The notes under the pieces were generated by a model. That model was not told where the DNA came from and ran no database searches. It saw only the letters and a list, made by a program, of their open reading frames with translations. From JAAYDK01 sp964543935 (GTDB lineage: Bacteria; Spirochaetota; Spirochaetia; Sphaerochaetales; Sphaerochaetaceae), in NCBI GenBank assembly GCA_964543935.1, contig CAZJAK010000002.1, positions 1 to 64,000 on the forward strand: a stretch of 64,000 bases of DNA, given 5' to 3'. Shown piece by piece: positions 51,071 through 59,977 of this stretch. Position numbers and translations under genes: made by a program. The first letter of the stretch is position 1. Each line of letters starts with the position of its first letter.

Positions 51071-52818
51071 TGCAGGCCTCCCGGGAATCCGAGCGTGACG
51101 GTCGTGCCCTCACCCTCGATCGAGTCGAAGCTCAACGATCCGAGCTGTCCGAAATGCAGCTTCAGGCGCCTGTGGATGTTGTAGATGCCCACATGGCTTG
51201 TTTGAGCCAAATCGTCCAAATCAGATGGCAACGTCCCCCCCGACATGCCGACACCATTGTCACTGATGGTGATGACGGCTCGATTTCCGACGAGCCTGCC
51301 CTTGATGGACAACCGCCACAATCCGATTTTCGGTTCAAGGCCATGGATGATGGCGTTTTCCACCAACGGCTGGATCAGCAATTTGGGTACCTTCAGATCC
51401 AATAAGTGTTCATCGATGTCGATGGTGGTCTGTAATTTTTCACCATAGCGGATTTTTTGGATATCAAGATAGGCTTGCACCAGCGCTATGCTTTGCCGCA
51501 ACGGCTGTTCCGCGTCATGATTGTCGATACTGTCGCGCAACAACTTGCCCAATTGGGTGGTGATCGTCAGGATGGTCTCCTCGCCGTGCAATTTGGCCAA
51601 CGCCTTGACCGTGTTCAACGTATTGTAGAGGAAGTGGGGGTTCATCTGTGACTGAAGCGCTTTGCGTTCGGCTTCGCGCAGTTTGGACTCTTCTTCCCTG
51701 GTCAATTCGAGCAACCCTGAAATTTGAGCCACCATCGCATTGAAGGTCCTATCGAGTTGGGCGAATTCAGCGATGCTCGATTCCCGGATGCGTACGGCGA
51801 GGTCGCCGGTCTCGACTTGTTGCATCGAAGTGGTCAGCCGGTTGACCGGATTCGAGATCGATCTGGTGAAAAAATAGGCCAGCAAGCCAGCGAACAGGGT
51901 GCCGATGAAGACCAACACGATGATGATGACGAAAAAATAGCGGATGCTTTGACCGTATCCGGTGGTGTCGGTGATACCGGCGATGAACAACGAGGTGTTC
52001 GGTACCGGGCTGAGGGAGATGATGGTCGAGCCATCCACGATGGTCCGCTGGATGAACGGGGCGCTCAAGGTCTTGAGTTCGGGGAAGCGGGAGAAATCTC
52101 CATGCCGGTCGGAATTGACCAATGAGGTCGCCAGGAATGTCGATGAATCGATCAAGATGAGGTCGCTGAATTTGAAACCGTCGTTCAAATGGGTCACGGC
52201 CTCTTGGAACACATCGACCGCCACATACCCGAGTTCGGTCCCCTCTGCGTCGCGCACTTTACGGTAGATGTTGAGGAACACCAATGCGTTGGTCTCGGTG
52301 GCATAGCGGTTCTCGGTCGTGATGACCGAGGCGGTTTCGCTGGCGGTGCGCGATAAAGTGAAAAACGGATTCCAGTCGTTGCGGTTGTAGCGGATATCAT
52401 AGATTTCTGGGAATAGGTGGGTTGAATAACGTACCTGTCCTGAACTGCTCACCACCGCGGCCGATGCCACATAGGTGTCCCCCTTCATGATGGTGAACAA
52501 CCGCTCATAGATTTCACGGGAATGACCCGACCTGCTTTCAGGGGCGTCGGAACCCAATTCAGCCACGATGACCGCATCGGTGCTGAGGGTGTAGGCTTTA
52601 TGGCGGTAGCTTTCAATGACGGTTTTCAGGCGGTTGGCGGCCCGGTCGGCTGCCAAGATGCCTTGTTCCGATAGATTGCGCACCAGAGCGCGGTTGCCGG
52701 TCGTCAGGTAGGTGATGCTGAGCAGGGCTAGCGGGATGACCATCACGATGAGGAAGTAGTTCATAAGGCGGAAAAATAGTGTTCCTGCCAGTATCGTGGG
52801 CTTGGCTCGTACTGTCAT
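51067..52818 (-). CDS. Sensor histidine kinase, YesM-like
   Basis: A 583-residue membrane kinase. Two membrane helices (about residues 17-40 and 290-315) flank an extracytoplasmic Cache-like sensor. HAMP follows (FTRSISNPVNRLTTSMQQVETGDLAVRI), then the His_kinase domain with the phosphorylated His in QMNPHFLYNTLNTV. The ATP lid is formed by LIQPLVENAIIHGL and SDNGVGM. ATG 52818 is chosen; an in-frame GTG lies 24 bases upstream. It is transcribed divergently from the ilv operon and coupled to the YesN-like regulator. Confidence 0.9.
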   Translation of the reverse strand: MTVRAKPTILAGTLFFRLMNYFLIVMVIPLALLSITYLTTGNRALVRNLSEQGILAADRAANRLKTVIESYRHKAYTLSTDAVIVAELGSDAPESRSGHSREIYERLFTIMKGDTYVASAAVVSSSGQVRYSTHLFPEIYDIRYNRNDWNPFFTLSRTASETASVITTENRYATETNALVFLNIYRKVRDAEGTELGYVAVDVFQEAVTHLNDGFKFSDLILIDSSTFLATSLVNSDRHGDFSRFPELKTLSAPFIQRTIVDGSTIISLSPVPNTSLFIAGITDTTGYGQSIRYFFVIIIVLVFIGTLFAGLLAYFFTRSISNPVNRLTTSMQQVETGDLAVRIRESSIAEFAQLDRTFNAMVAQISGLLELTREEESKLREAERKALQSQMNPHFLYNTLNTVKALAKLHGEETILTITTQLGKLLRDSIDNHDAEQPLRQSIALVQAYLDIQKIRYGEKLQTTIDIDEHLLDLKVPKLLIQPLVENAIIHGLEPKIGLWRLSIKGRLVGNRAVITISDNGVGMSGGTLPSDLDDLAQTSHVGIYNIHRRLKLHFGQLGSLSFDSIEGEGTTVTLGFPGGLQ

Positions 52819-52918
52819 CCCCCGACGATTCTCCTTTCGCACCAGTGTACCGTATGTGGCCGAAGTTGACCAGCCTGAAGAAATTATTGCATATGATCCG
52901 CATAAATATTACAAAAAA

Positions 52919-52932
52919 TGAATATAAATTCG
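52919..52932. promoter_or_regulatory. ARG-box-like element before ilv promoter
   Basis: TGAATATAAATTCG matches the ArgR consensus TGAATWWWWATTCA at 13 of 14 positions and ends 11 bases before the -35 of the ilv promoter. A weaker copy (CGCATAAATATTAC) lies 20 bases upstream. AT-rich promoter DNA makes chance matches common. Confidence 0.3.
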
Positions 52933-52943
52933 CAGTCGGGCGA

Positions 52944-52972
52944 TTGACATTTTTCCCCGGCATGGCTACAAC
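52944..52972 (+). promoter_or_regulatory. Promoter of the ilv-leu operon
   Basis: Consensus TTGACA (52944-52949), a 17-base spacer and TACAAC (52967-52972). The predicted start, near 52979, is about 25 bases before the leader peptide ATG 53004. Confidence 0.6.
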
Positions 52973-53003
52973 AGAAGCAATCTTCGTGTGAGAGGTACGA
53001 GTA

Positions 53004-53189
53004 ATGAGCAGTACGTATTTCCGGCAACGCATGGGCACTGCAGCCTTCCGTTCACCATATATGAACGGATTCATGTCCACCAACGGCTCCGCCAGCTCCA
53101 TTCTTTGCGTATCTAGCGTACTTCCCCTCCTTCTCCTCCTCCTTCCCACCATCATCGTAACCATTATTGTAAGCCTTATTATCCTTTGA
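53004..53189 (+). CDS. Branched-chain amino-acid attenuator leader peptide
   Basis: A 61-codon reading frame with GAGAGG 8 bases before its ATG. Its last 23 residues are almost only Leu, Ile and Val: a run of six Leu codons, then IIV, IIV and LIIL, ending at TGA 53187-53189. This is the composition expected of an ilv leader peptide, where ribosome stalling senses charged tRNA-Leu, -Ile and -Val. It is longer than the enterobacterial ilv leaders of about 32 residues; internal Met codons at 53064 and 53073 would give shorter versions. It lies directly upstream of ilvN in the same direction. Confidence 0.7.
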   Translation: MSSTYFRQRMGTAAFRSPYMNGFMSTNGSASSILCVSSVLPLLLLLLPTIIVTIIVSLIIL

Positions 53190-53271
53190 CTCCACGGCAA
53201 GCCGAAACCGCACCGTGGATATACCCTCCACGGAGCTTCGGCATAGCCGTATGGGGACTCCTTACCCTTTC
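53190..53271 (+). promoter_or_regulatory. Attenuator region with mutually exclusive hairpins
   Basis: Segment A TCCACGG (53191-53197) starts 1 base past the leader stop. B is CCGTGGA (53213-53219) and C TCCACGG (53227-53233), so B can pair with A or C but not both. C also overlaps GGAG (53232-53235), which can close over CTCC (53258-53261) around an inner CGGC-ATA-GCCG stem. That last hairpin is followed only by TTACCCTTTC, a poor U-tract. The arrangement fits 1:2/2:3/3:4 attenuation; a classical terminator is not clear. Confidence 0.5.
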
Positions 53272-53336
53272 ACCTGCACATTGCGGGAAATGGACGGGGA
53301 GCCATCGCCGACCTGAATGCATCTGGAGAAACCTGT

Positions 53337-53852
53337 ATGGAACGGTATACATTGGGAATTCTGGTCAACAATCATCCGGGCGTCTTGAGCAGGGTGGTGG
53401 GGTTGTTCTCACGGCGCGGCTACAATATCGACAGCCTGTCGGTCGGGGAGACCGAGACTCCCGAAATTTCACGCATCACCATCGTGGTCACCGGAGACCG
53501 CCAGATTGTCGAGCAAATCGAGAAACAAGTCGCCAAACTGATCGATGTCAAAGAGGTGATGCAACTCACCATCCAAGGCAGTATCCAATGCGAGTTGGTT
53601 TTGGTCAAATTACAGACAGTCAACGGCAACCGGGCGGCGGTGATCCAACTGTCCGAGATATTCAAAGCCAAGATTGTCGATGTCGCCGAGGACTCGATCA
53701 CGCTGCAACTGACCGGGAATCTCGACAAGATATCCTCGTTCTTGCGCTTGGCACGACCGTACGGGATCAGTGAGTTGGTGCGTACCGGAATCACGGCCAT
53801 CGGACGGGCTAGCCAAGCTCAGCCCGATCCAAGCCCCGATGACGAGAATTGA
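53337..53852 (+). CDS. ilvN: Acetolactate synthase small (regulatory) subunit
   Basis: A 171-residue regulatory subunit. The ACT domain opens YTLGILVNNHPGVLSRVVGLFSRRGYNIDSLSV, the valine-binding and contact region; the C-terminal ALS_ss domain follows from about residue 80. It confers valine feedback on the catalytic IlvB, whose gene lies about 10 kb downstream at the end of the same operon rather than adjacent. GGAGA precedes ATG 53337. Confidence 0.93.
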   Translation: MERYTLGILVNNHPGVLSRVVGLFSRRGYNIDSLSVGETETPEISRITIVVTGDRQIVEQIEKQVAKLIDVKEVMQLTIQGSIQCELVLVKLQTVNGNRAAVIQLSEIFKAKIVDVAEDSITLQLTGNLDKISSFLRLARPYGISELVRTGITAIGRASQAQPDPSPDDEN

Positions 53853-53901
53853 GGAGTCGATGAAGTCAAACGCAAGCCCGAAGGGCTGAAGGAGCAAGCA
53901 T

Positions 53902-54894
53902 ATGAGTACGATGTATTATGAAAAGGATGCCGACATGTCGGTATTGGCGGGAAAGACCGTGGCGATCATCGGTTATGGCAGCCAGGGCCATGCCCATGCC
54001 TTGAACCTGCACGAGTCGGGAGTCGATGTGGTGGTGGGATTGTATAAAGGCAGCCCGTCATGGGAGAAGGCCGAGGAAGCCGGACTGCGGGTCATGACCG
54101 CAGCCGAAGCCGCCAAGGCCGGGACGGTGATCATGATGCTCGTCAATGACGAGAAACAATCCAAGCTCTACAGCGAAAGCATCGAAGCGGGATTGTCGGC
54201 CGGCAAATATTTGGCATTCGCCCACGGCTTCAATATCCATTTCGGCCAGATCGCACCTCCGAAAGACGTGAACGTCATCATGATCGCTCCGAAGGGTCCC
54301 GGCCACACGGTGCGTTCGCAATTCTTGGAAGGAAAGGGCGTCCCTTCGCTCATCGCCATCCATCAGGACCCCTCGGGGGATTCCAAGGCGGTCGCTTTGG
54401 CTTACGCTGCTGGTCTCGGTGCCGGCCGGGCGGGAATTTTCGAAACCACCTTCAAGGAGGAGACCGAGACCGACTTGTTCGGTGAGCAAGCTGTCCTGTG
54501 CGGCGGAGTCAGCGCATTGATCAAAGCAGGCTTCGACACGTTGGTGGCCGCCGGTTATCAACCCGAGATGGCCTACTTCGAATGCTGCCACGAAATGAAG
54601 CTCATCGTCGACCTGATCAACCAAGGCGGATTGTCCTATATGCGCTACTCGATCAGCGACACGGCCGAGTATGGCGATTACGTGACCGGCTCACGCATCA
54701 TCACCGATGCGACCAAGCAAGAGATGCGCAAGGTGCTCGGCGAGATCCAAGACGGTTCGTTCGCCCGCAACTGGTTGCTTGAAAACCAAGTGAAGCGTCC
54801 ATTCTTCAACGCCAAGCGGCGGATGGAGTCGGAAAGCCTGTTGGAGACCACCGGCAAGCGCCTGCGCTCTCTGATGAGCTGGCTCAAGAAATAA
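53902..54894 (+). CDS. ilvC: Ketol-acid reductoisomerase
   Basis: A 330-residue class I enzyme, second common step of Ile and Val synthesis. GYGSQGHAHALNLHESGVDV is the cofactor-binding loop. IMIAPKGPGHTVR and the metal-binding ETDLFGEQAVLCGG lie in the core, and the KARI C-terminal knot begins at FECCHEMKLIVDL. Length is that of class I. ATG 53902 lies 49 bases after ilvN, with GAAGGAG upstream. Confidence 0.95.
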   Translation: MSTMYYEKDADMSVLAGKTVAIIGYGSQGHAHALNLHESGVDVVVGLYKGSPSWEKAEEAGLRVMTAAEAAKAGTVIMMLVNDEKQSKLYSESIEAGLSAGKYLAFAHGFNIHFGQIAPPKDVNVIMIAPKGPGHTVRSQFLEGKGVPSLIAIHQDPSGDSKAVALAYAAGLGAGRAGIFETTFKEETETDLFGEQAVLCGGVSALIKAGFDTLVAAGYQPEMAYFECCHEMKLIVDLINQGGLSYMRYSISDTAEYGDYVTGSRIITDATKQEMRKVLGEIQDGSFARNWLLENQVKRPFFNAKRRMESESLLETTGKRLRSLMSWLKK

Positions 54895-54948
54895 CGGCTG
54901 GCCGCCAGTTTGGCGGCTCGTGACCTCCGAATAAAGGCGAGGTGGATC

Positions 54949-56604
54949 ATGGCGGAAAACATTGCGATATTCGATACGACATTGCGGGATGGCGAGCAGG
55001 CTCCAGGCTACAGCATGAATCTGGAGGAAAAACTCCGCATGGCCAAGCAGCTCGAACTACTGGGAGTCGATGTCATTGAAGCAGGCTTCGCCATCGCCTC
55101 GCCCGGAGATTTCGCATCGGTCGAGGCGGTGGCCAAAGCCGTCTCCGATTGCACCGTGGCATCGCTTTCGCGGGCGCTGGAAAAGGACATCGATTGCTCG
55201 TGGGAGGCGGTCAAACATGCCAATCGTCCCAGGATCCATACCTTCATCGCCACCAGCGACCTGCATCTGCAGTACAAGCTCAAGATGAGCCGCGAGCGAG
55301 CCTTTGAACAAGCCGTCGCCATGGTCCGCCATGCCCGACGGTTGTGTCCCGAGGTCGAATTCTCGGCCGAGGATGCCTCGCGCAGCGACGTGGACTACCT
55401 GTGCCGGGTTGTCGAAGGTGCGATCACCGCTGGAGCGACGATCATCAATCTGCCCGATACCGTCGGCTACAGCACCCCCGCCGAGTTCGGTGCCATGGTG
55501 AAAGCAGTGATGAACCGGGTACCCAATATCGACCGGGCCATCGTTGCTGTCCACTGCCATAACGACTTGGGTTTGGCAGTGGCCAACACCTTGGCCGGAC
55601 TGCAAGCCGGAGCCCGGCAAGTCGAATGCACCGTCAACGGCATCGGTGAGCGGGCTGGCAATGCAGCGGTGGAAGAGGTTGTCATGGCCATCCGGACCCG
55701 CCGCGAGACCTACGATTACAACTATGCCCTCAAGACCGAGGAGTTGTACCGGACAAGCCGGTTGCTCTCCTCGATCACGGGGGTGGCTGTCGCACCGAAT
55801 AAAGCGATTGTGGGTGCCAATGCCTTCGCCCACGAGTCGGGTATCCACCAACACGGCATGATGGCGAATTCCAAAACCTACGAGATCATGACACCCGAGT
55901 CGATCGGGCTGAAAAAGACCACCATGGTGCTTGGCAAACACTCCGGACAGCATGCTTTCACCAAACGGATGGAGGATCTTGGTTACACATTGTCGCCCGA
56001 GATGGCCGCCAAGCTTTTTGGTGATTTCAAGAATGTTGCCGACAAGAAGAAGGAAATCACCGACCGCGACCTGATCGCCCTGATGGAGAGCGGGACCCAT
56101 GCGGCTCCCAAGATTTACGAGCTGGACACCTTTGTGGTCAACAGCGGCAACAACATGACCGCAACAGCCTGCGTGACCCTCAAGCGCGACGGAAAGCGCC
56201 TTCAAGCGGTCGAGATGGCGACCGGCCCGGTCTACGCTTGTTACAAAGCGGTTGAACGGATCATCAAGTATCCGTTCGTGCTCGAGGATTATCAACTGAA
56301 AGCCGTCACCGAGCACCGCGACGCCCTCGGGGAAGTGCTGGTCAAGATATCGGACTCGCACGGTATCTACCGCGGCCGCGGAGTGAGTACCGACGTCATC
56401 GAAGCGAGCATGCACTCGTTGCTGGCGGCGGTGAACCGGATGGTCGAAGTCGCCGAGCGGGTCAGGGCCGACGGAAGTGCAGAGGCCAGCGAAGGATCAC
56501 AAGCCAAGATTTCCGCCCAGACGTATGCCCGGTTGTCGGACGAAGCCCTCTCACGCGACATGAAAGTGAGCGGAACGGTCAAGGAGGGTGTCCATGGCGC
56601 TTGA
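54949..56604 (+). CDS. leuA: 2-isopropylmalate synthase
   Basis: A 551-residue enzyme condensing 2-ketoisovalerate and acetyl-CoA, first leucine step. FDTTLRDGEQAPGYSMN, VHCHNDLGLAVANTL and the NGIGERAGNAA motif are in the HMGL-like barrel. HESGIHQHGMM follows, and the C-terminal 130 or so residues form the leucine-sensing LeuA dimer domain. ATG 54949 is preceded by GAGGTG. The 3' end overlaps cimA by 11 bases. Confidence 0.92.
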   Translation: MAENIAIFDTTLRDGEQAPGYSMNLEEKLRMAKQLELLGVDVIEAGFAIASPGDFASVEAVAKAVSDCTVASLSRALEKDIDCSWEAVKHANRPRIHTFIATSDLHLQYKLKMSRERAFEQAVAMVRHARRLCPEVEFSAEDASRSDVDYLCRVVEGAITAGATIINLPDTVGYSTPAEFGAMVKAVMNRVPNIDRAIVAVHCHNDLGLAVANTLAGLQAGARQVECTVNGIGERAGNAAVEEVVMAIRTRRETYDYNYALKTEELYRTSRLLSSITGVAVAPNKAIVGANAFAHESGIHQHGMMANSKTYEIMTPESIGLKKTTMVLGKHSGQHAFTKRMEDLGYTLSPEMAAKLFGDFKNVADKKKEITDRDLIALMESGTHAAPKIYELDTFVVNSGNNMTATACVTLKRDGKRLQAVEMATGPVYACYKAVERIIKYPFVLEDYQLKAVTEHRDALGEVLVKISDSHGIYRGRGVSTDVIEASMHSLLAAVNRMVEVAERVRADGSAEASEGSQAKISAQTYARLSDEALSRDMKVSGTVKEGVHGA

Positions 56605-58222
56605 TGCACAACGGATCGTGGTGTTCGATTCAACCTTGCGTGACGGGGCCCAAGCCGAGGGAATCTCCTTTTCGGTGCTCGACAAGCTTAAGATCGTGCG
56701 GTTGCTGGACGAGTTGGGGGTGGATTACGCCGAAGCGGGCAATCCCGGTTCGAACCCCAAGGATCTCGAGTTTTTCAAGGAAGCTGCCAAGCTTGAATTA
56801 CAGACCGTCAAGCTGGTGGCTTTCGGGGCCACCCGCCGGGCCAATGTGAAGGCGCACGACGATGTCGGTCTGGCTCAATTGTTATCCGCCGGTACACAAA
56901 CAGTCTCGGTGTTCGGCAAGAGTTGGGATTTTCAGGTCACCGCCATCCTGCGCACCACCTTGGAAGAGAACCTGGCCATGATCGCCGACACTGTGGCTTT
57001 CTTGAAAGCCCAAGATCGCGAGGTGATCTTCGACGCCGAGCATTTTTTCGACGGCTATAAAGCCAATCGTGCCTATGCCATGGAGACGTTGCAAGCCGCC
57101 GTGCAAGCGGGGGCTAGCGCGATCGTGTTGTGCGACACACGTGGCGGATCGTTGCCATCGTTCGTCGGCGAAGCGGTGCGTGAAGTGGCCGCCACCTTGG
57201 CGGGCTCACCTGTCGACATCGGCATCCACACCCACAACGACAGCTCCTGTGCCGAAGCGAATTCGCTGGTGGCAGTCGAAAACGGAGCCCGCCACGTGCA
57301 GGGCACTTTGGTCGGTTTCGGCGAACGCTGCGGAAATGCCAATTTAGCGGCGATGATTCCGACGTTGGCCCTCAAGATGGGCTATGACCTGCTCACTGGT
57401 GGAGCTTTACCGAAACTTACCTTGGCGGCCCGTTCGGTGGCCGAGATAGCCAATATCGGCATACCCGAAGGTATGCCGTACGTCGGATTGCGGGCCTTCA
57501 CCCATAAAGGCGGCATGCATATCGACGGCATCTCCAAGAATCCCGAGTCGTTCGAACATATCAATCCCGAAGCGGTCGGCAATGAGCGCCGCCTGTTGAT
57601 GAGCGAGGTGGCCGGTAGGGCGATGGTGCTCAATCGCATCCAACGCCATGCCCCCTATATCGGCAAGGACGATCCAAGGACCAAGGCGATTGTCGAGACC
57701 CTCAAGCGCATGGAGATGGCCGGTTACCAGTTCGAAGGTGCCGAAAGCTCGTTCGAACTGATCATTTGCAAGCACTTGGGGACCTATCGTCCCTATTTCA
57801 TCCTCGACCATTATAAAACATTCGGGGAGTTGCCCCGTCTTGGCGATGGCCAGACCAGCCATACCGCCGTGGTCAAAGTCGGTGTCGATGGACGTTCCGC
57901 CATCGGTGTGGCCCAAGGCGATGGACCCGTGCATGCCTTGGACAAAGCCTTGCGCAAGGTCTTGGAGGAATTCTATCCATCGCTTTGCAGCATGCGCTTG
58001 ACCGACTATAAGGTCCGTGTTCTCGATTCACGCAGTGCGACCGCCGCCCAAGTGCGCGTCCTCATCGAGACGACCGACGGGGCGGCCACGTGGTCGACTG
58101 TGGGGGTCTCCACCGACATCATCGAGGCCTCGTGGATGGCCTTGGTCGATTCCATAGAATATAAATTGATGAAGGAAGGGGTTTCGGCTCCGGCCGAGCA
58201 TCATGAAGGAGCAATGGCATGA
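56594..58222 (+). CDS. cimA: (R)-citramalate synthase
   Basis: A 542-residue LeuA homologue of the citramalate synthase branch (TIGR00977-like). FDSTLRDGAQAEGISFSV replaces GEQAPG of LeuA, and IHTHNDSSCAEANSL, FTHKGGMHIDG and AEAGNPGSNPKD are characteristic. It makes citramalate from pyruvate and acetyl-CoA, giving isoleucine without threonine deaminase, as in Leptospira. The downstream LeuCDB then serves both pathways. ATG 56594 lies inside leuA behind AAGGAGG. Confidence 0.88.
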   Translation: MALDAQRIVVFDSTLRDGAQAEGISFSVLDKLKIVRLLDELGVDYAEAGNPGSNPKDLEFFKEAAKLELQTVKLVAFGATRRANVKAHDDVGLAQLLSAGTQTVSVFGKSWDFQVTAILRTTLEENLAMIADTVAFLKAQDREVIFDAEHFFDGYKANRAYAMETLQAAVQAGASAIVLCDTRGGSLPSFVGEAVREVAATLAGSPVDIGIHTHNDSSCAEANSLVAVENGARHVQGTLVGFGERCGNANLAAMIPTLALKMGYDLLTGGALPKLTLAARSVAEIANIGIPEGMPYVGLRAFTHKGGMHIDGISKNPESFEHINPEAVGNERRLLMSEVAGRAMVLNRIQRHAPYIGKDDPRTKAIVETLKRMEMAGYQFEGAESSFELIICKHLGTYRPYFILDHYKTFGELPRLGDGQTSHTAVVKVGVDGRSAIGVAQGDGPVHALDKALRKVLEEFYPSLCSMRLTDYKVRVLDSRSATAAQVRVLIETTDGAATWSTVGVSTDIIEASWMALVDSIEYKLMKEGVSAPAEHHEGAMA

Positions 58223-59481
58223 GCATGACGATGACGCAAAAGATCCTGGCGATGCATTCCAATCTGGCCGAGGTCCATCCCGGCCAATTGGTGATGGCCG
58301 ACCTCGATCTGGTGCTTGGCAACGACATCACCGCCCCGGTGGCAATTAGGGAGTTTGCCAAGTTTGGTTTGGACAAAGTGTTCGACCGGACAAAAGTGGT
58401 GTTGGTACCCGATCATTTTACTCCCAACAAGGATATCAAGGCGGCCGAGCAGTGCAAATGCATGCGCGAGTTTGCCGGTGAATACGACATCGAGCATTAT
58501 TTTGAAATCGGCAAGATGGGCATTGAGCATGCGTTGTTGCCCGAGCAGGGTTTGGTGAACGCGGGGGACCTCATCATCGGAGCCGACAGCCATACCTGTA
58601 CCTACGGCGCGTTGGGGGCCTTCTCCACGGGAGTAGGGAGCACCGACATGGCTGGTGCCATGGCGACCGGAAAGGCTTGGTTCAAGGTCCCTGGAGCCAT
58701 CCGTTTCAACTTGACCGGCTCCTTCGGCCGCTGGGTTTCCGGCAAAGACCTGATCTTGCACATCATCGGGCTGATCGGGGTCGACGGGGCTTTGTACCGG
58801 TCCATGGAGTTCACCGGACCGGCTTTGGCTTCGCTGAGCATCGACGATCGTTTCACCATCTGCAACATGGCCATCGAGGCCGGCGCCAAGAATGGGATTT
58901 TCCCCGTCGACGACATCGCCAAGGCTTACTTGGCCGAACATTGCCAGCGAGAAGCGGTGGTGTACCAAGCCGATGCCGATGCCGAGTATGAGCAGACGAT
59001 CGAGATCGACCTGTCGAGCTTGCGACCGACGGTGGCCTTCCCCCATCTGCCGGAAAACACCAAGACGATCGACGAGGTCGGTGAGGTGCGCATCGACCAA
59101 GTGGTGATTGGTTCCTGTACCAACGGCCGCATCAGCGACCTGCGCATTGCCGCAGCGCTGCTCAAAGGACGTACAGTATCTGTGCGGACCATCGTGATAC
59201 CCGCCACCCAAGCCATCTGGTTGCAGGCGATGGAAGAAGGCTTGTTGCGCACCTTCGTCGAAGCCGGGGCTGTGGTGAGTACACCCACGTGCGGGCCTTG
59301 CTTGGGAGGCCACATGGGCATCTTGGCCAAAGGGGAACGGGCAGTGGCGACCACAAACCGCAATTTTGTCGGTCGGATGGGTCATGTCGAGAGTGAGGTG
59401 TACTTGGCGAGTCCGGCTGTGGCGGCTGCTTCCGCAGTACTGGGGAAAATCGCCGATCCCGCTGTGATGGAGGTCAAATAA
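58219..59481 (+). CDS. leuC: Isopropylmalate / citramalate isomerase large subunit
   Basis: A 420-residue aconitase-family subunit of the shorter (LeuC2/HacA-like) type. Cluster cysteines lie in the IGADSHTCTYGALG region, in VIGSCTNGR and in TPTCGPCLGG. ATG 58219 overlaps the cimA stop as ATGA. With LeuD it isomerises 2-isopropylmalate and probably citramalate. Confidence 0.93.
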   Translation: MSMTMTQKILAMHSNLAEVHPGQLVMADLDLVLGNDITAPVAIREFAKFGLDKVFDRTKVVLVPDHFTPNKDIKAAEQCKCMREFAGEYDIEHYFEIGKMGIEHALLPEQGLVNAGDLIIGADSHTCTYGALGAFSTGVGSTDMAGAMATGKAWFKVPGAIRFNLTGSFGRWVSGKDLILHIIGLIGVDGALYRSMEFTGPALASLSIDDRFTICNMAIEAGAKNGIFPVDDIAKAYLAEHCQREAVVYQADADAEYEQTIEIDLSSLRPTVAFPHLPENTKTIDEVGEVRIDQVVIGSCTNGRISDLRIAAALLKGRTVSVRTIVIPATQAIWLQAMEEGLLRTFVEAGAVVSTPTCGPCLGGHMGILAKGERAVATTNRNFVGRMGHVESEVYLASPAVAAASAVLGKIADPAVMEVK

Positions 59482-59482
59482 G

Positions 59483-59977
59483 ATGAAGAACAAAGGTAAA
59501 GCTTACCGCTACGGAGATAACGTCGACACCGACGTCATCATCCCGGCCCGCTATTTGAATACATCGGTCGCCACCGAACTGGCGGCCCACTGCATGGAGG
59601 ACATCGACGCCTCGTTCATCAAGACTGTCGAACCGGGCGATATCATCGTGGCCGACCGCAACTTTGGCTGTGGCTCGTCGCGCGAGCATGCCCCGTTGGC
59701 CATCAAGACGGCCGGAATCGGTTGCGTGATCGCCTCATCGTTCGCCAGGATTTTCTACCGCAACGCCATTAACATCGGCTTGGCCATCCTGGAGTGCCCC
59801 GAAGCAGTCAGAGGCATCAATGCCGGTGATACAGTCGAAGTCGATTTCGATTCTGGGACCATTGTGAACCTCACCACTGGCTCATCGTGGCAGTCGGAAC
59901 CGTTTCCCCCCTTCATCCAAAACATGATAGCGTCGGATGGGTTGATCAATTACATGAAGCGGGAGGTCTGTCGATGA
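59483..59977 (+). CDS. leuD: Isopropylmalate / citramalate isomerase small subunit
   Basis: A 164-residue swivel-domain subunit: YGDNVDTDVIIPARYL, then ADRNFGCGSSREHAPLAIK, which binds substrate, and ASSFARIFYRNAINIG. The length fits the short LeuD that pairs with 420-residue LeuC. It starts 1 base after leuC and overlaps leuB by 4 bases. Confidence 0.94.
   Translation: MKNKGKAYRYGDNVDTDVIIPARYLNTSVATELAAHCMEDIDASFIKTVEPGDIIVADRNFGCGSSREHAPLAIKTAGIGCVIASSFARIFYRNAINIGLAILECPEAVRGINAGDTVEVDFDSGTIVNLTTGSSWQSEPFPPFIQNMIASDGLINYMKREVCR

Noticed and set aside
55057..56415. 452-codon minus-strand frame opposite leuA
   Set aside because: Shadow of a GC-rich coding frame; leuA has all catalytic motifs on the plus strand.
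58201..59493. 430-codon minus-strand frame opposite leuC
   Set aside because: Antisense shadow; the plus strand encodes an intact LeuC with cluster cysteines.
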